From Limnohabitans sp. (GTDB lineage: Bacteria > Pseudomonadota > Gammaproteobacteria > Burkholderiales > Burkholderiaceae_C): DNA of 64,000 nt. The notes under the pieces were generated by a model. It had not been told where the DNA came from, made no database searches, and worked only from the letters and a program-made list of their open reading frames with translations. Below, piece after piece: positions 36,355-45,594 of this stretch; position 1 is the stretch's first letter; the number at the start of each line of letters is the position of its first letter. Made by a program: the position numbers and the translations under genes. The stretch covers positions 1-64,000 of the forward strand of contig NZ_JAFEIF010000002.1 in assembly GCF_017848645.1 (NCBI RefSeq), given 5' to 3'.

Positions 36355-37344
36355 ATGAGCACAGATTTTCAAGCGCTGGTTTTGAACCAGCAAGACGGCA
36401 AAACCACGTCAAACGTCCAAGGCCTGAGCCTGCAAGATTTGCCCGAGGGCGATGTCTTGGTGCAAGTCGAGTACTCCAGCATCAACTACAAAGACGCCAT
36501 GGCGGTGACCGGCACCGGAAAAATCATCCGCCAATTCCCCATGGTGCCGGGCATCGATTCGGCCGGTACCGTGATCGAGTCGAGCAACCCACGCTTCAAA
36601 GCGGGCGACGCGGTGGTGCTGACCGGTTGGGGCGTGGGCGAACGCCACTGGGGTGGTCTGGCGCAACGCCAGCGCGTCAAGGCCGACTGGTTGGTGCCCT
36701 TGCCCCAAGGCATGAGCCCCTTGACGGCGATGACCATGGGCACCGCCGGTTTGACCGCCATGCTGTGCGTGATGGCCTTGCAAGACGCGGGTGTCGCATC
36801 CGGCCCCGTGTTGGTCTCGGGTGCCACGGGCGGCGTGGGCAGTGTGGCCGTGGCGGTGTTGGCGCGCTTGGGCTACAGCGTGAGCGCCTTGAGCCAGCGA
36901 CCCGATGCCTCGCGCGACTATTTGACCCAACTCGGCGCCACCGACGTGATTGGCGGGCCTGAGTGGAGCGAGAAACCCAGCCCCTTGGCCACCCAGCGTT
37001 GGGCTGGCGCGGTGGATGTGGTGGGCGGCACGACCTTGGCGCGGATCTTGAGCGAAACCCATTACGGTGGCGCGGTCGCGGCCTGCGGCTTGGCCGGTGG
37101 CGTGGGCTTGGAGACCACGGTGATGCCCTTCATCTTGCGCGGTGTGCGCCTCTTGGGGGTGGACTCGGTGATGTGTCCGACCGAGCGGCGTCTGTTGGCT
37201 TGGCAGCGTTTGGGCACCGAGTGCCCCAACGTCGAAGGCCTGGGTTTACAACGCGTTGTGGGTCTGAGCGAGGTGTTGGCGATTTCGAAAGAAATGATGG
37301 CCGGCCGCGCACACGGCCGCGTGGTGGTCGATGTCAACCGCTGA
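36355..37344 (+). CDS. acuI: YhdH/AcuI-family zinc-free quinone/acryloyl-CoA reductase
   Basis: NADPH-dependent medium-chain reductase, 329 residues, of the YhdH/AcuI group; AcuI reduces acryloyl-CoA to propionyl-CoA and so detoxifies acrylate. Group landmarks: VEYSSINYKDAMAVTGTGKI, PGIDSAGTV, GWGVGERHWGGLA, the cofactor fold VLVSGATGGVGSVAVAVLA, and GVDSVMCPTERR near the C-terminus. No zinc ligands of alcohol dehydrogenases. Located with an acyl-CoA synthetase and an enoyl-CoA hydratase, which makes a route through acryloyl-CoA or a methylated homologue plausible; that is inference. Confidence 0.87.
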   Translation: MSTDFQALVLNQQDGKTTSNVQGLSLQDLPEGDVLVQVEYSSINYKDAMAVTGTGKIIRQFPMVPGIDSAGTVIESSNPRFKAGDAVVLTGWGVGERHWGGLAQRQRVKADWLVPLPQGMSPLTAMTMGTAGLTAMLCVMALQDAGVASGPVLVSGATGGVGSVAVAVLARLGYSVSALSQRPDASRDYLTQLGATDVIGGPEWSEKPSPLATQRWAGAVDVVGGTTLARILSETHYGGAVAACGLAGGVGLETTVMPFILRGVRLLGVDSVMCPTERRLLAWQRLGTECPNVEGLGLQRVVGLSEVLAISKEMMAGRAHGRVVVDVNR

Positions 37345-37360
37345 AATGCCAGAGGACACC

Positions 37361-39466
37361 ATGTACGCCACCCGTGAACACCGTCTGGACGCCCTGCTGC
37401 GTCCCCGCTCCATTGCCATCGTGGGCGCCAGTGGGCGTGAGGGCAGTTTTGGCAAACAGTTGCGCTTGTCGATCGAGTCCCTGGGCTACGAAGGTGAAGT
37501 TTTTCTGATCAACCCCAAGTACGAGCAGATCGATGGTCTGCCGGCTTACCCCAGTTTGGCCGCACTGCCGCATCCGGTCGATTGCGTGGCCATGGCCATC
37601 GCCGACAAGGCCTTGCCACACAACCTGGAGCTGGCGGTTACTGCCCAGGCACGCTCGGCCCTGATGTTTGGCCGTGCATATGGCGCAGCCGATGATGGGC
37701 GCGAGCTGATGCCCACCTTGTCTGCCATCGCCCAAGCGGGCAACATGCAGTTGTGTGGGGCCAATTGCATGGGCTATGTGAATTTGGAAGACCGCTTGCA
37801 AATGACGGGCTTCCCGTTTTCCACCTTGTCCGAACCGGGCCATGTGGCCTTGGTGTCACACAGCGGCTCGACGTGGTCGGGCATCGTGGGCAATTTGCGC
37901 CAACTGCGCTTCAACTACGCCATTTCGGCCGGTCAAGAATTGGTCACCGGGGTGGCCGACTACATCGACTTTTTGGTCGATCAGCCCTCGACGCGGGTCA
38001 TCTGTTTGGTGCTGGAAACGGTGCGCCAGCCCGAGGCATTTTTGGCGGCGCTGGGGCGCGCGCGCACCCAAGGCATCGCGGTCATTGCCTTGAAGCTGGG
38101 ACGCAGCGCACAAGGCCAGGTGTTTGCCCAATCGCACAGCGGGGCCATGTCGGGCAGCGCCGACGTGTACGACGCCATTTTTGAACGCCACGGCGTGGTC
38201 AGCGTGCGCACCTTGGACGAGTTGATGGACACTGCCGAGCTGTTTGCTGCTGCGCGGCGTCCCCACAACGGATCGATTGGCCTGGGGTGCGACTCTGGAG
38301 GGGAGCGTCAACTGATCGCCGATGTGGCCGAGCCACTGGGCTTGTCGTTTGCGCCTTTGAGTCGCGCGACCGTGACCCGGCTCGAAGGCTTGCTCGATCC
38401 GGGCATTGAAGTGGCCAACCCTTTGGATTACTGGGGTGACGGCAACGACATCATCGCCGACGCTTTGCTGGCCTTGGCCAGTGACGAAGGGGTCGGCACT
38501 GTGGTCATGGCCACCAACATCCCCGACGGTCAAGACTTCACCAACGCTTGCACCGCCGCCTTGGAAAAAACCTATGCGGGCACATCCAAACCCGTGGTTT
38601 TGATGGGCAACGTGGCCAACACCATGTCGCCCACCGAATGCGCGCGCTACCGCGCGGCGGGCATCCCGGTGCTGATGGGGACAGAGACCGCTTTGCGTGC
38701 CTTGCGCCACTACACGCGGTACCACGACCGTTTGGCTGCCCGTGCTGAACATGCGCCCGCTCTGGCAGCACCGAGCGTGTCTGCCGCCGTGACCGAGCGT
38801 TGGCTCAAGCGCCTGCAACAAGCTGCACAAACCCAGACCAGCGTGCAAGACTTTGATTTGCTGCGCGACTTTGGCGTGTCGGTGCCGGCCTCGCTGAGCA
38901 CCGCCGATCTGGCGCAGGCTTTGGACTTTGCGAGCGCCACCGGGTATCCGTTGGTGGCCAAAATTGATTCGCCTGACATCGCCCACAAATCCGATATGGG
39001 CGGCGTGATCTTGGGCATCCACAACGAGGACGCTTTGCGCGAAGCCTTTGCGCGTTTGCAGTCCATCGCGCCGGGCCCGGTTTTGCTGCAACAGCAACTG
39101 CAGGGCAGTGAATGGATCCTGGGCATGAAACAAGACCCCCAGTTTGGTCCCACCTTCACCTTCGGTTGTGGCGGCATCTTCGTGGAAATCCTCAAGGACT
39201 ACACCACCTTGTTGCCCCAGGACAGCGTGGCGCAGATTCGCCAAAAAATCCAATCGCTCAAGGCCTATCCCTTGTTGGCAGGCGCGCGCGGACGCGCAGT
39301 AACCGATGCGACGAAATTGGCCGCCGTGGTGCACGCGTTCATGCGCATGGGCCTGGCCTTGCAAAGCGGGGTGGCCGAAATGGAAATCAACCCCTTGCTG
39401 GTCGATGGCCACCGCATCGCCGCAGTCGACCTGTTGGTCATCCCCCTGTCTGAGGTCAACTCATGA
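37361..39466 (+). CDS. Acyl-CoA synthetase, NDP-forming (acetate-CoA ligase ADP-forming type)
   Basis: Converts a carboxylic acid, CoA and a nucleoside triphosphate to the acyl-CoA thioester, with NDP and phosphate as co-products. About 701 residues with the fused alpha-beta order: CoA-binding domain (LLRPRSIAIVGASGREGSFG at the start), succinyl-CoA-ligase-like domains (LVSHSGSTWSGIVGNL and QSHSGAMSGSADVYDA), then an ATP-grasp domain from about residue 480 (FDLLRDFGVSVPASL, PLVAKIDSPDIAHKSDMGGV, EMEINPLLVDG). I start at the ATG behind AGAGGA, 16 bases after the previous stop; an earlier ATG overlapping that gene is possible. Overlaps the crotonase start by four bases. Specific acid unknown. 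Confidence 0.9.
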   Translation: MYATREHRLDALLRPRSIAIVGASGREGSFGKQLRLSIESLGYEGEVFLINPKYEQIDGLPAYPSLAALPHPVDCVAMAIADKALPHNLELAVTAQARSALMFGRAYGAADDGRELMPTLSAIAQAGNMQLCGANCMGYVNLEDRLQMTGFPFSTLSEPGHVALVSHSGSTWSGIVGNLRQLRFNYAISAGQELVTGVADYIDFLVDQPSTRVICLVLETVRQPEAFLAALGRARTQGIAVIALKLGRSAQGQVFAQSHSGAMSGSADVYDAIFERHGVVSVRTLDELMDTAELFAAARRPHNGSIGLGCDSGGERQLIADVAEPLGLSFAPLSRATVTRLEGLLDPGIEVANPLDYWGDGNDIIADALLALASDEGVGTVVMATNIPDGQDFTNACTAALEKTYAGTSKPVVLMGNVANTMSPTECARYRAAGIPVLMGTETALRALRHYTRYHDRLAARAEHAPALAAPSVSAAVTERWLKRLQQAAQTQTSVQDFDLLRDFGVSVPASLSTADLAQALDFASATGYPLVAKIDSPDIAHKSDMGGVILGIHNEDALREAFARLQSIAPGPVLLQQQLQGSEWILGMKQDPQFGPTFTFGCGGIFVEILKDYTTLLPQDSVAQIRQKIQSLKAYPLLAGARGRAVTDATKLAAVVHAFMRMGLALQSGVAEMEINPLLVDGHRIAAVDLLVIPLSEVNS

Positions 39467-40281
39467 ACAAACCATACGAAACCATCCGCACCGAAACCGT
39501 CGGTCGTGTCGGCGTGATTCACCTGAACCGCGCCCGCAAACTCAACGCCATCAATGGCCAAATGATGCAAGAGGCCACCGAGGCCTTGCGCGCTTATTCG
39601 ATCGACCCAGCCATCGGTGCCATCGTCCTGGCAGCCGAGGGCCGGGCCTTCAGCGCGGGCTTTGACTTGAAAGAGTTGGCCGAACAACACCTCACCACGG
39701 CCGAGCAGTGGGGCGAGGTCTTGCGCGCCGACTTTGACTTTGTCATGCAGTTTTGGGACTGTCCCAAGCCCACCGTCTCGGCCATCCACGGCCACTGCAT
39801 TGGCGGCGGCATGGAATTGGCCGTGTCGTGCGATTTGACGATTGCCGACGCCGACACACTCATGGGCGAGCCCGAAATGAAGTTTGGCTCCAGCATCGCG
39901 GCCTTGGTCTTGCCTTGGCTGATCGGCCCCAAGCAGGCCAAAGAGTTGTTGCTCACCGCCAGCGACCGGGTCACGGCACAACGCGCTTACGAGTTGGGGC
40001 TGGTCAATGAGGTCACGCACGGCGGCACGCACTTGCAACGCGCCCTGGAGGTTGCCCAAGCCATGGCGGGTTACTCGGCCATGTCGGTGCAAATGACCAA
40101 AAAAGCCATCAACCGCAGCCTGGACATCGCCGGCATGCGCCAGGCTTTGCTGGCCGCCATCGACACCGCCACCTTGATCGAGGCCAATGTGCGCCCCGAA
40201 AACGTCGAATTCGAACGCATCCGCAGCACCGAAGGCATGCAAGCGGCCTTGGCTTGGCGCGATGCCAAAGCCAAACCCTGA
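39463..40281 (+). CDS. Enoyl-CoA hydratase/isomerase (crotonase) family protein
   Basis: 272-residue crotonase-fold enzyme acting on a CoA thioester, probably adding water to an enoyl-CoA. The oxyanion-hole segments are present: AEGRAFSAGFDLKELAE and HGHCIGGGMELAVSCDLTIAD. The following GEPEMKFGSS occupies the place of the catalytic acidic loop. Coupled by an ATGA overlap to the acyl-CoA synthetase, so activation and hydration of the same acid are likely successive steps. Isomerase or thioester-hydrolase activities of the same fold cannot be separated from sequence alone. Confidence 0.88.
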   Translation: MNKPYETIRTETVGRVGVIHLNRARKLNAINGQMMQEATEALRAYSIDPAIGAIVLAAEGRAFSAGFDLKELAEQHLTTAEQWGEVLRADFDFVMQFWDCPKPTVSAIHGHCIGGGMELAVSCDLTIADADTLMGEPEMKFGSSIAALVLPWLIGPKQAKELLLTASDRVTAQRAYELGLVNEVTHGGTHLQRALEVAQAMAGYSAMSVQMTKKAINRSLDIAGMRQALLAAIDTATLIEANVRPENVEFERIRSTEGMQAALAWRDAKAKP

Positions 40282-40325
40282 GGTCAGACCTCATCCACAG
40301 ACACGCAACAAAGGAAACAGACACC

Positions 40326-41258
40326 ATGAACAACGCCAGCCAACCCGCCGTGGGCTTCATCGGATTGGGCAGCCTCGGTGAAGGCTTGTGCCACAGTTTG
40401 GTCAAAGCGGGCTTTCCCGTCACCGTGACCGATTTGAACAAAGCCAGCGCCCAACGCTTGATCGCCGCCGGTGCGCAGTGGTCCGACGACGTCGCGGGCG
40501 TGTGCCGCAACGCCGAGGTGGTCATCACCGTCTTGCCGTCACCTGCCGTCTCGCGCCAAGTGGTCGAAGGCCCCGAGGGCGTGTTGACGCACCTCAAGTC
40601 CGGTGGCATCTGGATCGAGATGAGCACCACCGACTTGGAAGACCTCAAGCGCTTGGCCGCTTTGGCCAAAACCCGTGGGATCTCGGTGCTGGAGTGTCCC
40701 GTCACGGGCGGTGTTCATTTGGCCAACTCGGGTGAAATCACCGTGCTGGTCGGTGGTGAAAAAGACACCTTCGAGCGCGTCGAATCGCTGCTGGGCACCA
40801 TGGGTGGCGAGATCATTTACATGGGCCCCATGGGCAACGCCTCGGTGGTCAAGGTGGTCACCAACATGCTGGCCTTCATCCACTTGGTGGCGGCCGGTGA
40901 GGCCATGATGCTGCCCGCCAAATACGGCGTGGACCCCGATGCCACCTACCGCGCCATCCGCGCGAGTTCGGGCAACAGCTTTGTGCATGAAACCGAATCC
41001 AAGCTGATCCTGAGCGGCAGCTACAACGTGAAATTCACCATGGACTTGGCGTGCAAGGACTTGGGCCTGGTCAACGGCATCGCCGAAAAACTGGGTGTGC
41101 CGCTCGAGTTGGGCAGCATCACGCAGCAAATTTTCCGACGCGCCCGTGGCCTGTATGGCAGCCAAGCGCAATCGCCCGAGGTGGTGCGCATGCTGGAGCA
41201 GGCGTGCGGCTTGGAGTTGCGCGCCGATGGTTACCCGACCGAGTTGGTCGCCGAGTAA
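40326..41258 (+). CDS. NAD(P)-dependent beta-hydroxyacid dehydrogenase (3-hydroxyisobutyrate dehydrogenase-like)
   Basis: 310-residue beta-hydroxyacid dehydrogenase, cytosolic. N-terminal Rossmann motif VGFIGLGSLGEGLCHSLVKAG, substrate loop CPVTGGVHLANSGEIT, and the catalytic Lys in GNASVVKVVTNMLAF. The substrate loop differs from the common DAPVSGG form, so it may act on another 3-hydroxyacid (3-hydroxyisobutyrate, 3-hydroxypropionate, tartronate semialdehyde in reverse). It would convert a hydroxyacid to a semialdehyde, which the two aldehyde dehydrogenases encoded next could oxidise. Start ATGAACAACGCC follows AAGGAAAC; the four-base gap to the next gene implies a shared transcript. Confidence 0.88.
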   Translation: MNNASQPAVGFIGLGSLGEGLCHSLVKAGFPVTVTDLNKASAQRLIAAGAQWSDDVAGVCRNAEVVITVLPSPAVSRQVVEGPEGVLTHLKSGGIWIEMSTTDLEDLKRLAALAKTRGISVLECPVTGGVHLANSGEITVLVGGEKDTFERVESLLGTMGGEIIYMGPMGNASVVKVVTNMLAFIHLVAAGEAMMLPAKYGVDPDATYRAIRASSGNSFVHETESKLILSGSYNVKFTMDLACKDLGLVNGIAEKLGVPLELGSITQQIFRRARGLYGSQAQSPEVVRMLEQACGLELRADGYPTELVAE

Positions 41259-41262
41259 ACCC

Positions 41263-42771
41263 ATGAGCTCGTCCAACCCCACACGAACACGCGACGACTG
41301 GGCGCGAGCCGCTGCGCAGCTCACGCCCGCTCAGGGCCATTTCATCGGTGGCCGCAGCGTGCAGTCGCGCGCAGGCGCCACCATGCCTTGCATCAACCCG
41401 GCCAACGGGCAGCTCATCGCCCAGGTGGCGCGGGGCCAGGCCGAGGATGTGGACGCGGCCGTGGCCTCGGCACAAGCGGCCTGGCGCGACGGGCGCTGGC
41501 GCCTGCAGTCGCCGCGCCAACGCATGGCGGTGTTGCAGCGCTGGGCCGACCTGATCGAGCAACACGCGCACGAGCTGGCTTTGCTCGAAACGCTGGACAT
41601 GGGTAAGCCCATTTCCGATGTGCTCAACATCGACCTGCCCGAGGTGCTGCGCACCGTGCGTTATTTCGCCGAGTGCATCGACAAACTCGACGGTGCCGTC
41701 ACGCACACCGCGCCCGAGGCCATGCACCTCATCACACACGAGCCTTTGGGGGTGGTGGGGGCGATCACCCCTTGGAACTACCCCATGCTCATGGCCATGT
41801 GGAAGCTTGCACCCTGTTTGGCTGCGGGCAACTGTGTGGTGCTCAAGCCGGCCGAACAAGCGCCCTTGACGTGCACGCGTTTGGCGCAGTTGTTTGTGGA
41901 CGCGGGCGGCCCCGAGGGGGTGTTCAACCTGGTCAATGGCGTGGGGGCCGAAGCCGGACAAGCGCTGGCCCTGCACCCCGATGTCGCCAAGATCACCTTC
42001 ACCGGATCGACCGCCGTGGGCAAGTTGCTCATGGCCTATGCCGGTCAGTCCAACCTCAAGCGCGTGGCCTTGGAGACCGGGGGCAAGAGCCCGCAAATCT
42101 TCATGCCCGATTTGTACGACCTCGACGCCGCAGTGGACCGCGCCGTGGGTGGCATCTACGACAACGCCGGCCAGGTGTGCAACGCCGGTTCGCGTTTGTT
42201 GGTGCACCGCTCCTTGTACGACGCTTTTGTGGAGCGCTTTGTGGCGCGCACGCAGCAAACCTACCGCCCCGGCGACCCTTTGGATCCCACCACCACCATG
42301 GGCCCCTTGGCCAGCCGAGGCCACCAAGCTGGTGTGCTCAAACGCATCGCGCTGGCCCAAGCCGAGGGTGCGCAATGCGTGATAGGCGGCGGCAGCACCT
42401 TGGGCGAGGAAGCCACCTTTGTGGCGCCCACGCTCATCGCCGGAGCGACGCAGTCGATGGCCATCGTGCAAGAGGAGGTCTTTGGCCCCGTCGCCACGGT
42501 GCAAGCCTTTGACACCGAAGCACAAGCGCTGCAGATGGCCAACGACTCCATCTACGGCTTGGCCGCCTCGGTCTGGACGTCCGACCTGAAAACCGCGCAC
42601 CGCATGGTGGGCGCGCTCGAGGCGGGTGTCGTCTGGGTCAACTGCTTTGGCGACGGCGACATGACGCAGCCCTTTGGTGGCTACAAGCAAAGCGGCAACT
42701 CGCGCGACAAACACATCGACAGCCTGCTGTCGTACATGCAAACCAAATCGGCGTGGTTCAACCTCGTTTGA
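41263..42771 (+). CDS. Aldehyde dehydrogenase, PuuC-like
   Basis: Hydrolytic NAD(P)+-dependent aldehyde dehydrogenase of 502 residues. Cofactor segment ITPWNYPMLMAMWKLAPCLAAG, Glu-containing LETGGKSPQIFMPDLYDLD, catalytic Cys in NAGQVCNAGSRLLV, and C-terminal QPFGGYKQSGNSRDKHIDSL. The pattern matches the 4-(gamma-glutamylamino)butanal dehydrogenase (PuuC) group, which accepts several aliphatic aldehydes including 3-hydroxypropionaldehyde. I start at ATGAGCTCGTCC, four bases after the previous stop, rather than further upstream inside that gene. Together with the following paralogue it gives the cluster two non-acylating dehydrogenases. Confidence 0.9.
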   Translation: MSSSNPTRTRDDWARAAAQLTPAQGHFIGGRSVQSRAGATMPCINPANGQLIAQVARGQAEDVDAAVASAQAAWRDGRWRLQSPRQRMAVLQRWADLIEQHAHELALLETLDMGKPISDVLNIDLPEVLRTVRYFAECIDKLDGAVTHTAPEAMHLITHEPLGVVGAITPWNYPMLMAMWKLAPCLAAGNCVVLKPAEQAPLTCTRLAQLFVDAGGPEGVFNLVNGVGAEAGQALALHPDVAKITFTGSTAVGKLLMAYAGQSNLKRVALETGGKSPQIFMPDLYDLDAAVDRAVGGIYDNAGQVCNAGSRLLVHRSLYDAFVERFVARTQQTYRPGDPLDPTTTMGPLASRGHQAGVLKRIALAQAEGAQCVIGGGSTLGEEATFVAPTLIAGATQSMAIVQEEVFGPVATVQAFDTEAQALQMANDSIYGLAASVWTSDLKTAHRMVGALEAGVVWVNCFGDGDMTQPFGGYKQSGNSRDKHIDSLLSYMQTKSAWFNLV

Positions 42772-42796
42772 ACCCCCCATACGCCAAAGGAACCAC

Positions 42797-44221
42797 ATGA
42801 TTCGATGCAACTTTTATATCGACGGCGCTTGGGTAGAACCCCAGCGGTCCGGTGCCGAGCACCCCATCGTCAACCCGGCCGACGAGAGCATCATGGGCAC
42901 GGTGGCCATGGGCTCTACCGAGGACGCGGCGCTGGCGGTGCAAGCTGCACGGCGCGCTTTTGAGGATTTCAGCCAAACCACGATGGCGCATCGCCGGGCC
43001 TTGTTGGCGCAGCTCAAAACGGTCTTCGAAAAACGTTACACCGAGATGGCCCAAGCCATCAGCCACGAAATGGGCGCGCCGTGGGATTTGGCCTACGACT
43101 CCCAAGCCGAGTGCGGCCCGGGTCATATCCAGGCCACCTTGGACGCGGCTGCGGACTACCCCTTTGAAGCACCAATCGGCACACACGGTCAGCTCTTGGC
43201 CGAGCCCATTGGTGTGTGTGTGCTCATCACGCCGTGGAACTGGCCCATCAACCAGATCATGTCCAAACTGGCCCCGGCTTTGTTGACCGGTTGCACTGTG
43301 GTCATGAAGCCCAGCGAATTCGCGCCCTTGTCGGCGCGCTTGGTGGCCGAGATGGTGCACGAAGCCGGTTACCCGCCCGGTGTGTTCAACCTGTTGTACG
43401 GCGATGGCCCCGTGGTGGGCTCGGCGCTGTGCGCAGACCCCGAGGTGGACCTGGTGTCCTTCACCGGCTCGACCGCCGCCGGCGTGTCGGTGGCCAAGGT
43501 CTCGGCCGACACGGTCAAGCGCGTGGTGCAGGAGTTGGGTGGCAAATCGCCCAACCTCGTGTTCGCCGATGCGCCTTTGGAAGAAACGATCGGGCGCGCG
43601 GTGCGCAAGTGCTTCAACAACACCGGGCAGTCGTGCAACGCACCCACGCGTTTGTTGGTGCAGCGCGCCGTATACGACGAAGCGGTGGCGATTGCCGCAC
43701 GCGTGGCGGCCCAGGTGCGCGTGGTTCACCCGAGCGAGCGCGGTGATGGCGTGGGTCCACTGGCCATGCGCCGCCAATTCGAGACGGTGCAGCGTTTCAT
43801 TCAGTTGGGTCTTGACGAAGGGGCCCGTTTGGTCGCCGGTGGTTTGGGTCGCCCCGACGGGTTTGAGCGTGGTTACTACGTCAAGCCCACGGTGTTTGCC
43901 GATGTGCGCAACGACATGGCGATTGCCCAGCAAGAGATCTTCGGCCCCGTGCTGTGCATCTTGCCCTTTGACGACGAAGCGCACGCCATCCGCTTGGCCA
44001 ACGACACCCCGTTTGGCTTGGCCGCCTACATCAACACCGCTAACCCCGAGACCGCGCAGCGCGTGGCGCGGCATTTGCGCGCGGGCACCATCTCCATCAA
44101 CGGTGTGGGCAACGAATACTGCTCGCCCTTTGGCGGCTACAAACAGTCGGGCAACGGCCGCGAGTGGGGCCGCTTTGGTTTGCAAGACTACCTCGAATAC
44201 AAGTGCATCAACGGACAGTGA
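42797..44221 (+). CDS. Aldehyde dehydrogenase family protein
   Basis: 474-residue aldehyde dehydrogenase, a different branch from its upstream neighbour. Motifs: ITPWNWPINQIMSKLAPALLTG, VQELGGKSPNLVFADAPLE with the general base, and catalytic Cys in NNTGQSCNAPTRLLVQ; FGGYKQSGNGREWGRFGLQDYLE closes the protein. Length is slightly short for the family because the N-terminus begins directly at IRCNFYIDGAWVEPQ; the ATG used has AAAGGAACC upstream. It precedes an enolase-superfamily gene by 15 bases. Aldehyde unknown. Confidence 0.9.
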   Translation: MIRCNFYIDGAWVEPQRSGAEHPIVNPADESIMGTVAMGSTEDAALAVQAARRAFEDFSQTTMAHRRALLAQLKTVFEKRYTEMAQAISHEMGAPWDLAYDSQAECGPGHIQATLDAAADYPFEAPIGTHGQLLAEPIGVCVLITPWNWPINQIMSKLAPALLTGCTVVMKPSEFAPLSARLVAEMVHEAGYPPGVFNLLYGDGPVVGSALCADPEVDLVSFTGSTAAGVSVAKVSADTVKRVVQELGGKSPNLVFADAPLEETIGRAVRKCFNNTGQSCNAPTRLLVQRAVYDEAVAIAARVAAQVRVVHPSERGDGVGPLAMRRQFETVQRFIQLGLDEGARLVAGGLGRPDGFERGYYVKPTVFADVRNDMAIAQQEIFGPVLCILPFDDEAHAIRLANDTPFGLAAYINTANPETAQRVARHLRAGTISINGVGNEYCSPFGGYKQSGNGREWGRFGLQDYLEYKCINGQ

Positions 44222-44236
44222 AACAGGGAGAACCTC

Positions 44237-45427
44237 ATGAAAATTACCGATGTCAAAACGTTTGTGGTCGGCAACCCGCCCCCGGGGTTTGGTGGCCGCT
44301 ATTTTGTTTTTTTGAAACTCATCACCGACGCCGGCATTGAAGGCCTGGGCGAGGTGTACAGCCTGCCCTTCCACCCACACGTGGTGGAAAAAATGATCAA
44401 AGACGTGGTCGAGCGCTGCGTGATCGGACAAGAGCCCTACAACATTGAGCGCATTTGGCGCAGCGTGTATTCGAGCGGTTTCACCCAGCACCCCGACCTG
44501 TCGATGATGGGCATCTTGAGCGGCATCGAAATGGCCTGCTGGGACATTGTGGGCAAGGACGTGAACAAGCCGGTCTACAAATTGTTGGGCGGCCAAGTGC
44601 ACGAGAAGTTGCGCAGCTACACCTACATCTACCCCAAGCCCGGCGACAAGACCGATGTCTACGCCGACCCGATCTTGGCCGCCGAGCGCGCCGCCGAGTA
44701 CATCGCCATGGGCTTCACCGCGCTCAAGTTTGACCCGGCCGGGCCGTACTCCGCATATGACGGCCGCCAACTGTCCCTCACCGAGTTGGACCGCTCCGAA
44801 ACCTTCGTGAGGATGTTGCGCGAAGCCGTGGGCCTCAAGGCGGACCTCTTGTTCGGCACGCACGGCCAGATGACGGCAGCAGGTGCGCTTCGCCTGGCGC
44901 GCCGTTTGGAGCCCTACGACCCGCTGTGGTTCGAAGAGCCCATGCCCCCGGACAACCCACGCGAGATGGCCAAGGTCGCCCGTGGTACGAGCATCCCGAT
45001 CGCCACTGGCGAACGCTTGGCCACGAAATACGACTTTGTGCGTTTGCTCGAAGAGGGCGCTGCGGCGATTTTGCAAATGAACCTGGGCCGAGTCGGCGGC
45101 ATTTTGGAAGCGAAAAAAATCGCCTCCATGGCCGAGGCCTACCACGTGCAAATCGCGCCACACCTGTATTGCGGACCGGTGGTGGGCGCGGCCAACATCC
45201 AGTTGGCCACCTGCAGCCCGAACTTCCTGATCCAAGAAAGCATCTTGGATTGGAAAGGCTTCCATTCCGAGATTTTGAAGAAACCGATCCAGTGGCAAGA
45301 CGGCTATATCATCCCGCCGACCGAACCCGGTTTGGGTGTGGAACTCAATGAAGAGGTGGCCTTGAAGCACCCCTACACCGGCACGGCACTGCACTTGGAC
45401 ATGACACACCACCCGATCCTGCCTTGA
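44237..45427 (+). CDS. Enolase-superfamily enzyme, mandelate racemase/muconate lactonising group
   Basis: 396-residue enolase-superfamily member that abstracts the proton alpha to a carboxylate, with Mg2+ in a TIM barrel; many relatives dehydrate sugar acids. Features: KFDPAGPYSAYDGRQ at the start of the barrel, FGTHGQMTAAGALRLARRLE with a His as in galactonate dehydratases, WFEEPMPPDNPREMAKV and IATGERLATKYDF supplying metal ligands, then QMNLGRVGGILEAKKIA and IAPHLYCGPV. Sugar-acid dehydratases I remember have Ser-His before the GG (…SHAGGI…); here it is Gly-Arg, so one catalytic His is missing and the reaction may differ. Last gene of the 34.7-45.4 kb run, ahead of a palindromic promoter region. 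Confidence 0.85.
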   Translation: MKITDVKTFVVGNPPPGFGGRYFVFLKLITDAGIEGLGEVYSLPFHPHVVEKMIKDVVERCVIGQEPYNIERIWRSVYSSGFTQHPDLSMMGILSGIEMACWDIVGKDVNKPVYKLLGGQVHEKLRSYTYIYPKPGDKTDVYADPILAAERAAEYIAMGFTALKFDPAGPYSAYDGRQLSLTELDRSETFVRMLREAVGLKADLLFGTHGQMTAAGALRLARRLEPYDPLWFEEPMPPDNPREMAKVARGTSIPIATGERLATKYDFVRLLEEGAAAILQMNLGRVGGILEAKKIASMAEAYHVQIAPHLYCGPVVGAANIQLATCSPNFLIQESILDWKGFHSEILKKPIQWQDGYIIPPTEPGLGVELNEEVALKHPYTGTALHLDMTHHPILP

Positions 45428-45450
45428 GTCTTGTCATCCTGAAAAATGTT

Positions 45451-45499
45451 GTGATGCATTGCGAGTACTACAGGGGGGCAAATACTCGGATTGCATCAC
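45451..45499. promoter_or_regulatory. Imperfect 19-bp inverted repeat in the ABC importer promoter
   Basis: Arms at 45451-45469 (begins GTGATGCATTG) and 45481-45499 (ends ATTGCATCAC) pair at 16 of 19 positions around an 11-base centre. The right arm includes GGCAAATACTC-GGATTGCAT (from 45477), whose two halves recur upstream of the porin gene at the same distance from the start codon. Operator is favoured over terminator because no T-run follows and the porin copy lacks the left arm. Confidence 0.6.
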
Positions 45500-45594
45500 G
45501 GGTTTCCGATGATTCATGTCCAGGAAGTCAGAGATAACCTAAGCGCCGAGTTGTTAAACGGCTCTGTCAAATCAATTTACGAAAGATTCACATC

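Noticed and set aside
34740-36362. 540-codon minus-strand frame opposite the second GMC dehydrogenase
   Set aside because: Mirror of a gene with intact family motifs; translation rich in His, Arg and Gln without recognisable features. The same applies to antisense frames over tkt (813-2162) and the acyl-CoA synthetase (37856-39412).
42758-45412. Very long open frame on the minus strand (over 880 codons) opposite the second aldehyde dehydrogenase and the enolase-superfamily gene
   Set aside because: It spans two well-supported plus-strand genes and the spacer between them, has low-complexity His/Gln/Gly-rich translation and no domain; long antisense frames are expected in GC-rich DNA.
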